Source: Erysipelothrix rhusiopathiae (lineage in GTDB: Bacteria > Bacillota_I > Bacilli_A > Erysipelotrichales > Erysipelotrichaceae). From it: 64,000 bases of DNA. The stretch's first letter is position 1. Every line of letters begins with the position of its first letter. Position numbers and translations under genes: made by a program. Below are positions 51,338-60,863 of this stretch, piece after piece. The notes beneath the pieces were generated by a model. The model ran no database searches. It was not told where the DNA came from and worked only from the letters and a program-made list of their open reading frames with translations. The stretch covers positions 558,001 through 622,000 of the forward strand of contig NZ_LR134439.1 in NCBI RefSeq assembly GCF_900637845.1, written 5' to 3'.

Positions 51338-51733
51338 ATGGAACCTTGTAATGAAAAATTAGCAAATCTAATTCCTGAAGGTGATCATGTATTTGGGGCA
51401 GTATTAAAACAAATCCAAAGTTTACGTACGGAAGCTCAAACCCATGAGAACAAACACTGGAATGATGAATTTGAAGCATATTGTGATAACATTACTGAAT
51501 TTATTAAAAAGCAAAAAGCCTTATCAGGAACGACCATTCATGAGTGTCTGGATATTATTAAAGAGATTCGTAAAAGTGGTCAAACAGCTCAACGTGTCGA
51601 AGCAGGTCAAATTTCGGAAAAAGCATTACTCGCTGATTATGACATGGATCTTGCCTATCGCAATGATGAAGGCTATGACAAGCTTTGTAATGCATTGTTG
51701 GTGATTATCGAAGATTACCAACAAACAACATAA
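51338..51733 (+). CDS. Hypothetical helical protein
   Basis: 131 residues from the ATG behind AAAGGAGG (15 bp of spacing makes the site somewhat distant; an ATG at 51305 has none). Acidic, predicted alpha-helical, with no signal peptide. I do not recognise it. It stands alone between the VanY-like gene and the terminator shared with pepF. Confidence 0.5.
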   Translation: MEPCNEKLANLIPEGDHVFGAVLKQIQSLRTEAQTHENKHWNDEFEAYCDNITEFIKKQKALSGTTIHECLDIIKEIRKSGQTAQRVEAGQISEKALLADYDMDLAYRNDEGYDKLCNALLVIIEDYQQTT

Positions 51734-51734
51734 C

Positions 51735-51777
51735 AAAAAAATGCCGGGACATCGACTTGATGTTTCGGCATTTTTTT
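51735..51777. terminator. Bidirectional terminator
   Basis: 13-bp stem with two G-U pairs (51741-51753 with 51759-51771), A run before and T run after, between convergent genes. Confidence 0.85.
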
Positions 51778-51782
51778 GTGGT

Positions 51783-53585
51783 TTATTTCATTAGTTCAGT
51801 AAGGTCAATAATTTCATCAATCATCGAGCCAATGTGTTCAATGGTGTGACGTAATGGTGCATCTGTTGAAAGATCAACATCAACCATTTGCGCAAGTTCA
51901 AGCGGTGTTTTGGTTCCTCCGGCTTTCAATACGTCTTTCCAACGTTCAATGTCCAAAGTTCCGTTTAAGACTTTTTGACTTACTTCAGTTGCGATGGTTA
52001 ATCCAGCACTGTAAGTGTAAGGGTATAGTCCCATATAGTAATGTGGTTGACGCATCCATGTGAGCTCAACATTTGGATTAATTGTGACCACATCACCCCA
52101 AAATGCTTCAAGTACTGAGCGCTTCATAGCGTTAAGGCCTGATGTTGATAAAGGCTTACCAGCATCTACGGCACGGTATACTTCACGTTGATAAGCCGCT
52201 TCAAGAAGATGGGTTACAAAGTTATGATAATAGGTACGGCTAATCATTGTAGATAGAACCCAACGTTTGAAGCGTGGATCTTCAGATTGAGTTGTTAGGT
52301 GATTTGCCATGATAAGTTCATTCATGGTTGAAGGTGCTTCGATGAAGTAAAGGGAAGGACGTGTATCATAAATATTTTGATTTTGTCCGGCAAGGTAGAA
52401 GTGTCCTGCATGACCCAACTCGTGTGCTAAGACAAAGACTTCACGCATACGTTCAGTCCAACTAATAAGGACATAAGGGTGTGCGCCATAAGGACTTGAG
52501 CAGAATGCACCCGTTGATTTTCCAATGTTTTGTGGGAAATCAATCCAGCGTTCATCAAAAGCACGGTTAACCATCGCAAGATAGTCGTCACCAAGAATGC
52601 TTAATCCTTCAAGTAATTTTTCACGTGATGCTTCAATTGAAATATCCGGTTCAAATCCAGGATCTAAGGGCATAAGTAAGTCGAAAAATGACATGGACTC
52701 CAAACCATGAACGGATTGGAGTAATTGAGCGTATTTACGCATGTGTGGTGCCAGATGTTCTGTGATTAAGTCAATTTGACGATCATACATATCGCGTGAG
52801 ACTTCTTGATCGAAAAGAAGATAATCAATCACAGAGTCAAAGCCTTTAAGGGTTGCAAGTGCTTTTTCTTTGAGAACTTGCGTTTGGTAGACTTCCGCAA
52901 AAGTATGTTGGTATTCCGCAAGTTTTCCATAAAACTCTTCAAATGCTTTATGACGTACATCATGATCGATCTCATATTCCCATTCGCCTTCAAAAAGTAC
53001 GAAACTGTTGGGATATGTCTTTCCGTTGACTTCAAAATCATCAAAACTCATATCTTGAAGTTTACCGCGATTATAAATACTGTAAGGGGCATCCAATGCG
53101 GCATTTAATGCGGTAACAGCAGCTTCAACCTCAGGTGATAAAGCATGTGGTTTTTCACGAAGAATCTGTTTTAAAAATCCTTTACTAAATTCATCGAGCT
53201 GTGCTGCATCTTCTAATGTTTTATAATCATTGCCAGATATTTCAGATGTAAAGAATGTCAGTTTATTAGAAATTTCAGTTGTGCGAATTGCATAAAGACC
53301 ATAACGTTGAATGGTTTCTTCATTTGATTGATCTGCGGAAGCACTAAGGCTGTTATAAGTGCCAAGGTGAACCATTTTCTCATACATTGGTGCGTAGACA
53401 CCTAATGCCTCAACAATCATCTCAGGCGTGCTTAATTGCCCTTTATAAGTAGAAACAAACGTATCGACTTCTTTTTCAAGCTCATCAAATGTTTGATTGT
53501 AGTCCTCTTCCGTTTTGAAAAGACCACTTAAATCCCATGTATGTTCAGGATTAACGTCACTACGGTGTACTAATTTCTTTGCCAT
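51783..53585 (-). CDS. pepF: Oligoendopeptidase F (M3 family)
   Basis: 600 residues, the normal PepF length. The zinc motif is VLAHELGHAGHFY (HExxH with HExGH pattern); the N-terminal helical domain with HTWDLSGLFKTEEDYNQ and the C-terminal GLYPYTYSAGLTIATEVSQKVL are typical. It is a cytoplasmic enzyme cutting short peptides for amino acid supply. AGGAGG precedes the ATG. A single-gene unit. Confidence 0.92.
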   Translation of the reverse strand: MAKKLVHRSDVNPEHTWDLSGLFKTEEDYNQTFDELEKEVDTFVSTYKGQLSTPEMIVEALGVYAPMYEKMVHLGTYNSLSASADQSNEETIQRYGLYAIRTTEISNKLTFFTSEISGNDYKTLEDAAQLDEFSKGFLKQILREKPHALSPEVEAAVTALNAALDAPYSIYNRGKLQDMSFDDFEVNGKTYPNSFVLFEGEWEYEIDHDVRHKAFEEFYGKLAEYQHTFAEVYQTQVLKEKALATLKGFDSVIDYLLFDQEVSRDMYDRQIDLITEHLAPHMRKYAQLLQSVHGLESMSFFDLLMPLDPGFEPDISIEASREKLLEGLSILGDDYLAMVNRAFDERWIDFPQNIGKSTGAFCSSPYGAHPYVLISWTERMREVFVLAHELGHAGHFYLAGQNQNIYDTRPSLYFIEAPSTMNELIMANHLTTQSEDPRFKRWVLSTMISRTYYHNFVTHLLEAAYQREVYRAVDAGKPLSTSGLNAMKRSVLEAFWGDVVTINPNVELTWMRQPHYYMGLYPYTYSAGLTIATEVSQKVLNGTLDIERWKDVLKAGGTKTPLELAQMVDVDLSTDAPLRHTIEHIGSMIDEIIDLTELMK

Positions 53586-53633
53586 AAAAAACCTCCTAAT
53601 TTTGACTATTATATCAAAATTAAGCGGAGATAA

Positions 53634-53659
53634 TAAAAAAGATGAGTAAAATCCTCATC
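53634..53659 (-). terminator. Terminator of the ankyrin gene
   Basis: Stem gatgag / ctcatc with a 7-nt loop. The A run at 53635-53640 is the U tract on the minus strand. It overlaps the end of the gene. Confidence 0.65.
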
Positions 53660-54272
53660 CTTTTGGTATATAATTCATCACTTTATGATTTCGGTACAGT
53701 TCAAAAATAGACTTACGCGTGTTTGTAGCTTCACGAATATCAGAACCCTTATCAATGAGTAATCCAAACACACGACGAATATCTTCTTCAAATTCATAAT
53801 CAACAATTCCCAAATCAATATTAATGACATCTAAAACAGCTCGCATAAGAGGCGTATTTCCAAATGAATCTTGACCATGGACATCCGCACCCTCATCAAG
53901 CAAGAGTTTAAGACAAGCAAGATGCTTGTCGAAAAGAACCCCATCATTTTTAGGGCCGTCTCGTTGAGGTCGGGGATAACGTGAATGATTCAAGGCTTCA
54001 CTAATGGCAACGTGTAAAATAGGTTGCTGCCAATGTTCGAGTTCACCTTGAACCATAAAGTTAACATTATCCTTTGTTTCAATAATTAACTGAGCAATTT
54101 CAAGACGACTGTTTTGAATTGCTTCTTGTAGGGGGGATTGCAAACGATCACCTGAAGGGTGAGATACGACGTGTGGGTCGTTGATAAGGATTGTCTGAAC
54201 TGAATCAATGTCATTATGATGAATTGCTTCGATCAATTCATTCAAAATATCAATCCTTTCTGTCTTAATCAT
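53655..54272 (-). CDS. Ankyrin repeat protein
   Basis: 205 residues with about four ankyrin units: LIEAIHHNDIDSVQTILINDP, SPLQEAIQNSRLEIAQLIIETKD, LKLLLDEGADVHGQDSFGNTPLMRAVLDVINI and LLIDKGSDIREATNTRKSIFELYRNHK. Ankyrin repeats bind other proteins; the partner is unknown. The start is uncertain: the ATG at 54272 has no clear ribosome site, while AGAAAGG inside the frame could serve a TTG about nine codons downstream. No signal peptide. Confidence 0.75.
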   Translation of the reverse strand: MIKTERIDILNELIEAIHHNDIDSVQTILINDPHVVSHPSGDRLQSPLQEAIQNSRLEIAQLIIETKDNVNFMVQGELEHWQQPILHVAISEALNHSRYPRPQRDGPKNDGVLFDKHLACLKLLLDEGADVHGQDSFGNTPLMRAVLDVINIDLGIVDYEFEEDIRRVFGLLIDKGSDIREATNTRKSIFELYRNHKVMNYIPKG

Positions 54273-54297
54273 AGCACACTTCTAGGTTTAAACCAAA

Positions 54298-54324
54298 AAA
54301 CACCCTCCATTTTGGAAGGTGTTT
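54298..54324 (-). terminator. Terminator of the P-type ATPase gene
   Basis: 11-bp arms with one mismatch (54298-54308 with 54314-54324). The A run before 54298 is the U tract on the minus strand. Confidence 0.7.
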
Positions 54325-54331
54325 GTGTTTT

Positions 54332-56650
54332 CTAGATGTTTTTTGTATTTGTGTAATCAATATACATAAGGGCTAATTTATGGATGATGATTACAATAGG
54401 GATGGCAACAATCAGAAGGATTGCAGTGAATTGCGCATGTTCTGGACTGAGTGGTTGAAGTTCTAAGAGAGGCCAGAAGAGTTTCGTTGCAAGTCCAAAT
54501 CCAATAACATTGATGATAAGGACCGTTGTTCGATACAGATTGAGGGGTTTGTAGATGCGGTAGATCATACCGATTGATACATAACCGTTAATAAAGTACA
54601 TCATCGTTTGAACAACCTCTGTTGTTAATCCAAAGTGGGTTCCCCAAATATTTAGGAAGAGCCACAACAGAATAATGGTCATGGCATTTGGGAATGCATG
54701 ACGTAAAACATGGTTAAGGATTCGTTCTTTAGGCCGTTCATAACTTGGTTGGAACAACAACATGAATGAAGGGAATCCATCAATAAACATATTTGTTAAT
54801 GTAATCTGGAAGGGAATAAACGGGAAGGGAACATTCATAACCACTGCAGTAATGGCAATAAATATGGTTAGAATTGTTCGTAGATAATACATGGATGCGG
54901 AACGGGTGATGTTATTGATCACCATACGCCCCTCTTTCACAACATCTACAAGTGTCGAGAGTTGTCCGTCCATTACAACGATTTGTGAGATATGCAAGGC
55001 TGCATCGCTACCTTCTCCCATAGCAATAGAACAATCAGAGTTTTTTAAAGCAAGAACATCATTGATACCATCACCAGTCATGGCAACTTTTTCACCATGT
55101 TCTTGAAGGATACGTACAAAATCAAGTTTTTGATTTGGCGTTGCCCGACCAATAACGTTGCAATTAAGAATGGCTTCCGTTAAGTCTTCTTCCGTTTTTA
55201 GAGATTGTGCATCTACAACATTTTGATAGTTTTCAATACCTGCTTTGCGAGCAATCGCGGCAACGGTTTCTACGTTATCTCCTGAGATAACTTTTGCAGT
55301 AACATCATTTTCTCGGAAAAATTGTATAGCATCGTATGCGTCATCACGAATTGGATCTTCTAAGGCAATGTAAGCGAGCGGTAAAATTCCTTTGAGAGAA
55401 CTATCTTTATGAACGGGTGATAGGGACTCACAGATTAATAGAATTCGTGCACCATCCCGTCGTAAAGATTCAACTTTTTCAGGAATTCGTGTTCCTGGGA
55501 GTAAAATATCAGGGGCACCAACAAGCACTGCGTGATTGTTAGAAAAATTCATCCCCGCCCACTTTCTCGCGGAGGAGAACGGTATTTGTTCGACAGCTTT
55601 AAGTTGTGTTGGAATGACTTCAAAATAGTCTTTAATTGCAGTCGATGTAGCATTGTTATCACTTGAGTTTTCGATATACGAACTCATATATTCATAGAGA
55701 ATCTCATCAAGTGTTTCCACGTGAATTACCTTCATTACACCATGTGTTAATGTCCCTGTCTTATCCAAGCACAGTACACTGGATTGCGACAAGGTTTCAA
55801 TTGCGTATAAATCTTGTACAAGTGTTTTCTTAGAACCAAGTTTTAAGACGGCTCCAATAAGGACTAAGGTAGTGAGCAGTACCAGACCTTGTGGAAGCAT
55901 ACCAAGTAGTGCAGTTGCAGTATTAACAATTACTGAATCAAAAGCTTGACCTCGTAGTACAAGACCTTGGTAAAGTAAAATGGCACCGATTGGAATAATA
56001 AAGAAACTTGTAATTTTAGTAACCGTTTTAAACGTTTTAAGCAGTTCAGAAGAAATAACGCGGTTAGTTTTCACAGCAGAAGTTACTTTAATGGCGTAGT
56101 TGTCTTTTCCAACATGAATAATCTCTGCATAACACGCACCACTGACAATAAAACTTCCGGATAAAATTTCCGCATCAACCGTTTTATCGACAGGATCAAC
56201 TTCACCAGTAAGAAGGGACTCATTAACTTCCACAGCACCATCCACAATCCGTGCATCGGCACTGATTTGATTTCCTGCCTCATAATAAACCAAATCACCA
56301 AGAACAATGTCTTCGTTATCCAGTTCAAGTCGTTGACCGTCACGAATCACTGTCGTTTTTGGAGAGATAATAATATTGAGTTTGCTGATTAAATTTCGAG
56401 AACGTATTTCCTGGAAAATAAACATGAATGTATTTGAAATGATGACACCCATAAAGAATAAACTTGTCCATGCTTTTACATAAACAAGTGCGGATGCGAT
56501 AATAATGTTATATAAGTTAAAAAGCGTAAATACATTACTGAAAATGATTTGCGCATTTGATTTAATTTCGGGTTTAGGTAGACGATTGACCTTGCCTTCC
56601 TGAGTTAATTGTTTTACTTGTTGTGTCGTTAGACCTTTTTTATTTTGCAT
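54332..56650 (-). CDS. P-type cation ATPase, CtpE-like (probable Ca2+)
   Basis: 772 residues from the ATG at 56650; a longer frame would add 30 residues without a ribosome site. GLTTQQVKQLTQEGKVNRLP opens the protein as in the CtpE branch. Actuator TGEVDPVDK, phosphorylation site LCLDKTGTLTHG, hinge MTGDGINDVLALKNSDCSIAMGEG, and membrane segment 4 with LPQGL where relatives usually have (V/I)PEGL. About ten membrane helices. Mycobacterial CtpE takes up calcium; the ion here is inferred and the Gln for Glu change in M4 leaves it open. Confidence 0.85.
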   Translation of the reverse strand: MQNKKGLTTQQVKQLTQEGKVNRLPKPEIKSNAQIIFSNVFTLFNLYNIIIASALVYVKAWTSLFFMGVIISNTFMFIFQEIRSRNLISKLNIIISPKTTVIRDGQRLELDNEDIVLGDLVYYEAGNQISADARIVDGAVEVNESLLTGEVDPVDKTVDAEILSGSFIVSGACYAEIIHVGKDNYAIKVTSAVKTNRVISSELLKTFKTVTKITSFFIIPIGAILLYQGLVLRGQAFDSVIVNTATALLGMLPQGLVLLTTLVLIGAVLKLGSKKTLVQDLYAIETLSQSSVLCLDKTGTLTHGVMKVIHVETLDEILYEYMSSYIENSSDNNATSTAIKDYFEVIPTQLKAVEQIPFSSARKWAGMNFSNNHAVLVGAPDILLPGTRIPEKVESLRRDGARILLICESLSPVHKDSSLKGILPLAYIALEDPIRDDAYDAIQFFRENDVTAKVISGDNVETVAAIARKAGIENYQNVVDAQSLKTEEDLTEAILNCNVIGRATPNQKLDFVRILQEHGEKVAMTGDGINDVLALKNSDCSIAMGEGSDAALHISQIVVMDGQLSTLVDVVKEGRMVINNITRSASMYYLRTILTIFIAITAVVMNVPFPFIPFQITLTNMFIDGFPSFMLLFQPSYERPKERILNHVLRHAFPNAMTIILLWLFLNIWGTHFGLTTEVVQTMMYFINGYVSIGMIYRIYKPLNLYRTTVLIINVIGFGLATKLFWPLLELQPLSPEHAQFTAILLIVAIPIVIIIHKLALMYIDYTNTKNI

Positions 56651-56830
56651 AGCGATACTCCGTAATCTATTTATAACTATAAATTTAATCGAAAGAAAAA
56701 TCAACACTATACTAGTGTTATAGTACAAAGTATACATCATTATTTTGAACTTATGACGAAAGTTACAATTTTGTTACATATCTGGTATATTTTGATACAC
56801 TAGTATAAGAGAAGTAAAAGGGGATCAAAG

Positions 56831-57859
56831 ATGAAAAAAATCGCAATTATTGGCGGCGGTATTGTTGGTTCGACAGCTGCCTATTATTTAAGTAAACACG
56901 GCAACCAAGTTACCCTATATGATGATACAACGGGACAAGCAACCAAAGCAGCGGTGGGTATTATCTGTCCTTGGGTTAGTCAGCGTCACAATCAAGAATG
57001 GTACCAACTCGCACGTGAAGGAGCAGCATTCTATCAAACGTTGAACCAAGACCTCAAAGACACATCCTATTATCGTCAAAGTGGCGCACTTATAACACAT
57101 GATAAATTATTAGATAAGCTCTATAAAATCGCATTACAACGTCGCATCGACGCACCTGAGATGGGGGAAGTGGAAATTTTAGAAGGCGAAGCACTTCAAG
57201 AAAAGTTACCGCCCTTTATTCAATGTGATCGAGCACTTTATGTTTCAGGTGGAGCACAGGTCGATGGCTTAAAACTAATCGAGACATTACAGAAAGAAGC
57301 TGAAAATCTTACCGTAATCAATAAGCGCGTGTACTGGTCACGTCAAGAAAATCAGCTTATGGTTGATGGGCAAGCCTATGATGCAGTCATCCTTGCTTGT
57401 GGGGCTTGGTTACAAGAACAATTTCCAAATAAGGAACTCAGTGTGAAACCGCAAAAAGGACAACTTATAGAATTCAAGAATATTCTCGAGCCCAATCATA
57501 ACTATCCCGTATTTATGCCACAGGGAGAAATTGACTTTCTTTATGGAAATCAAGGACAATTGGTCATTGGTGCAACCCATGAAAATGAAAAAGGATTTAA
57601 TTTAGATATCGATCCGAATTCAAGTGAATACCTCAAAAGTGAGGCTAAGAAACACTTCCCAGATATAGATAAACTTGAAATTGATCACGTACGTGTAGGA
57701 ACACGTGCTGTGAGCTCGGACTTTAGTCCTTTCTATGGGGAAGTAGAAGGCGAACCGGGTGTATATCAAGCAAGTGGGTTGGGTTCCTCGGGATTGACTA
57801 CTGGGGTTATAATAGGTTCTAAACTTGCGCAAAGTATTATTAAAAGTGATAAACTATAA
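56831..57859 (+). CDS. FAD-dependent amino acid oxidase/dehydrogenase (DAO family)
   Basis: 342 residues. The N-terminal IAIIGGGIVGSTAAYYLSKHG binds FAD; KPQKGQLIEF and the C-terminal GEVEGEPGVYQASGLGSSGLTTGVIIGSKLA are typical of DAO/DadA/ThiO-like enzymes, which oxidise D-amino acids, glycine or sarcosine. No thiamine or D-amino acid gene is adjacent, so the substrate is open. Start behind AAAGGGG. It is the last gene before the AT-rich island. Confidence 0.84.
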   Translation: MKKIAIIGGGIVGSTAAYYLSKHGNQVTLYDDTTGQATKAAVGIICPWVSQRHNQEWYQLAREGAAFYQTLNQDLKDTSYYRQSGALITHDKLLDKLYKIALQRRIDAPEMGEVEILEGEALQEKLPPFIQCDRALYVSGGAQVDGLKLIETLQKEAENLTVINKRVYWSRQENQLMVDGQAYDAVILACGAWLQEQFPNKELSVKPQKGQLIEFKNILEPNHNYPVFMPQGEIDFLYGNQGQLVIGATHENEKGFNLDIDPNSSEYLKSEAKKHFPDIDKLEIDHVRVGTRAVSSDFSPFYGEVEGEPGVYQASGLGSSGLTTGVIIGSKLAQSIIKSDKL

Positions 57860-57881
57860 ATAAATCTGGGGGAAAATAAAT

Positions 57882-60734
57882 ATGGAACTAACAGCATTAC
57901 TCAAGGGTAGTTTAGAAACATCATATTTAGATAACACACTTTTATCAAATGAAAAACTACTAACAGACTTACTTATAAATGATTATAGACGTGGAGAGAA
58001 AGTATTAACGACAATACAGAAAGAACTTCTTACATGTAAAGAATACAAAATGACTGTTGCTTTCATCACTGAAGGTGGTTTAAGCATCCTGGCGAATCAG
58101 ATGTTACATTGTATCGAGAATGATATAAAGGGGAAAATAATTACGTCATCTTATTTATATTTTAATAACCCACGTGTTTTTAGGAAATTAATGTCATATC
58201 CTAATCTCGAAATACGTGTACATGAAAATAAACCGCTGCACTCTAAGGGATATATTTTTCACCATCAAGGATATTCTAACCTTATCGTGGGTAGTTCAAA
58301 TCTCACTCAAGGTGCATTAACAACAAACAACGAGTGGAATATTAAGTTAAGTTCTTTAGAAGATGGAAAAATATATAAGGATTCCATTGATGAGTTTGAT
58401 TATTTATGGAAAAACTCGACAGTTCTGACTAATTCATGGATCGACGAGTATGAAGAAAAATATAATATACATCAACAAATTAAAGAACAAATTGAAGATT
58501 TGAATCAATTTGAAGAAAAAATTAAACCGAATAAAATGCAAAGCGAAGCTTTAGAAAACTTAAAAAATTTTAGAAAGCAAGGTGCTACAAAAGCACTTGT
58601 AATTTCAGCAACAGGCACGGGAAAAACATATTTAGCTGCCTTTGATGTAAAAGCGATAAAACCAAAAAAAATGTTATTTATTATTCATAGAGAACAAGTT
58701 GCGAAGGATGCAATGAATACATTTCAATCGATAATTAGCGATCGATCAATGGGATTATTTAGTGGTAATTATAAGGATGACCAGTTTGATTTCTTATTTA
58801 CAACCATTCAAACAATTTCTAGACCACAAAACCTTCAAAAATTTAAACAAAATGAGTTTGATTATATTGTTATAGATGAAGCGCATCGATCAGTTGCTAA
58901 TTCCTATTTAAATGTAATGGAGTATTTTAAACCAAAGTTCTTTTTAGGAATGACTGCTACACCAGAGCGAAGTGACTCTCTAAATGTTTTTGAGCTCTTT
59001 GACTATAACATTGCCTATGAAATACGATTGCAAAAAGCTCTAGAAGAGAATATGTTAGTACCTTTTCATTATTTTGGAATAACAGATTTGCAAATTGATG
59101 GAGAAATTATTAATGATCATAGTCAGTTTGGTCAATTGGTTTCAGAAGATCGTATCGAACATATATTGAAATATACAAAATACTATGGTCATTGTGGTAA
59201 TAAACTTAAAGGGCTTATGTTTTGTAGTACAAATCAAGAGGCATCAGAGTTGTCTAAAAAACTAAATATACGAGGGATCAGAACTATTTCACTTTCCGGG
59301 GAAAATTCACAAGAGGAGCGTGAAAATGCAATTGTACGTCTCACCTCTGATGATGGCGATCTTAATTATATTTTAACGGTAGATATTTTTAATGAAGGAA
59401 TTGATATCCCAGAAATTAATCAAGTGGTGATGCTTCGTTCGACAGAGTCATCTATTGTTTTTATACAGCAGCTTGGACGCGGATTAAGATTATCAAAAAA
59501 TAAGGATTATGTTGTGGTAATTGATTTTATAGGAAACTATTCAAATAACTACATGATTCCAATTGCACTGTCCGGAAACCGAAGCTATTCCAAGGATGAG
59601 ATTAAAAAATACTTAATTGAGGGGAAAAGCACGATTCCCGGAAGTTCAACTGTAGAATTCGATAAGACAGCGTTAACACAAATTTATAAAGTAATTGATA
59701 ATACAAACTTTTCAGCTACAAAGCACTTACGTTTAGAATATAATAACTTAAAATACAGACTGGGAAGAATTCCTGCATTACAAGAATTTATAACTGAAAA
59801 ATCAATTGATCCTCAATTATTTATTAAATCATCTTCTTATGGAAACTATTTCACATTCCTTAAGAAAATTGATACAACTTACGAAGGGACTCTTTCTGAC
59901 TATGAAATTGGAATCCTAACGATGTTATCGAAGGAAGTTTCTTCAGGAAAAAGAGATACTGAATTAAGAGTTCTCGAGATAATATTAAATCAAGGAAAAA
60001 TTAATGATCAGATGGTTCGAGATTTGTGCAGAAACGAGGCTGAGTATGATTCTACGATAAACATGTTACAGTTGGGTTTCGTAAAATCAGATCTCTTTGT
60101 TAAGTACGGTTCTAAGCCGATAATCATTGCACAAAATAATGATTGGATTTTGAATGATGAATTAAGTCATTCCCAAAATATGGGTACACTTTCATTTCAT
60201 TTACGAGGAATCATCGATTTAGGTTTAGTTAATTATAATGAAAAATATATAGATAGAAAAGTTGAATCAGGTATGGTTTTATATGAACGATATACTCGTA
60301 AAGATATGTGCTGGCTATTTAACTGGAAAAAGGACTCATCTGCTGCTGTTTATGGTTATATGGTTAAGAACAATACAATTCCAATTTTTGTAACTTATCA
60401 TAAGGATGATAAAATTGAGGATTCGATTCGGTATGATGATAAATTTATTGATCAAAATACATTCAGTTGGATGAGCAGAAATAATGTTAAAATTACTGGT
60501 CCAGAAATTGAAGCTATAAAAAATTCAAAAGAGAAAAATACATTGATCTCATTGTTTGTCAAAAAAGAAGATGCAGAACTTGGACAATTTTTCTATTTAG
60601 GAGAAATGGAACCGATACAGATTAAAGAAAGTACAATAATTGCTAAAAACAAAGAATTACCGATCGTTAATGTGGTTTTTAAAATGAAACATACTATTAG
60701 ACATGATATATACTCGTACATAACAGGTTTTTAG
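57882..60734 (+). CDS. PLD nuclease-like / DEAH helicase / DUF3427 protein (probable defence or DNA-repair)
   Basis: 950 residues. Residues about 1-190: phospholipase D-like domain with one HxK (His120-Ser-Lys122), GSSN (137-140) and Glu151. Residues about 215-590: superfamily 2 helicase with Walker A ATGTGKT (243-249), DEAH (332-335), GMTATPER and the QQLGRGLRLS arginine-finger motif. About 600-950: DUF3427-type C-terminal region (YTRKDMCWLFNWKKD). Such fusions are found near restriction and other defence genes. It sits 22 bp after the oxidase, uses many more ATA, AGA and AAT codons than neighbours, and precedes a broken GmrSD-like gene, which suggests an acquired defence island. Confidence 0.85.
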   Translation: MELTALLKGSLETSYLDNTLLSNEKLLTDLLINDYRRGEKVLTTIQKELLTCKEYKMTVAFITEGGLSILANQMLHCIENDIKGKIITSSYLYFNNPRVFRKLMSYPNLEIRVHENKPLHSKGYIFHHQGYSNLIVGSSNLTQGALTTNNEWNIKLSSLEDGKIYKDSIDEFDYLWKNSTVLTNSWIDEYEEKYNIHQQIKEQIEDLNQFEEKIKPNKMQSEALENLKNFRKQGATKALVISATGTGKTYLAAFDVKAIKPKKMLFIIHREQVAKDAMNTFQSIISDRSMGLFSGNYKDDQFDFLFTTIQTISRPQNLQKFKQNEFDYIVIDEAHRSVANSYLNVMEYFKPKFFLGMTATPERSDSLNVFELFDYNIAYEIRLQKALEENMLVPFHYFGITDLQIDGEIINDHSQFGQLVSEDRIEHILKYTKYYGHCGNKLKGLMFCSTNQEASELSKKLNIRGIRTISLSGENSQEERENAIVRLTSDDGDLNYILTVDIFNEGIDIPEINQVVMLRSTESSIVFIQQLGRGLRLSKNKDYVVVIDFIGNYSNNYMIPIALSGNRSYSKDEIKKYLIEGKSTIPGSSTVEFDKTALTQIYKVIDNTNFSATKHLRLEYNNLKYRLGRIPALQEFITEKSIDPQLFIKSSSYGNYFTFLKKIDTTYEGTLSDYEIGILTMLSKEVSSGKRDTELRVLEIILNQGKINDQMVRDLCRNEAEYDSTINMLQLGFVKSDLFVKYGSKPIIIAQNNDWILNDELSHSQNMGTLSFHLRGIIDLGLVNYNEKYIDRKVESGMVLYERYTRKDMCWLFNWKKDSSAAVYGYMVKNNTIPIFVTYHKDDKIEDSIRYDDKFIDQNTFSWMSRNNVKITGPEIEAIKNSKEKNTLISLFVKKEDAELGQFFYLGEMEPIQIKESTIIAKNKELPIVNVVFKMKHTIRHDIYSYITGF

Positions 60735-60863
60735 TAATATAAATTTAACATAAAAATTATTATTGTAATGAATTCATAAGTTTAATAGTAAGTAGCGTAA
60801 ATTACATGCTTTATTGCTATAAAATATATAGTAATATAGTATGTAAACAGTGGAGGGACAAAA

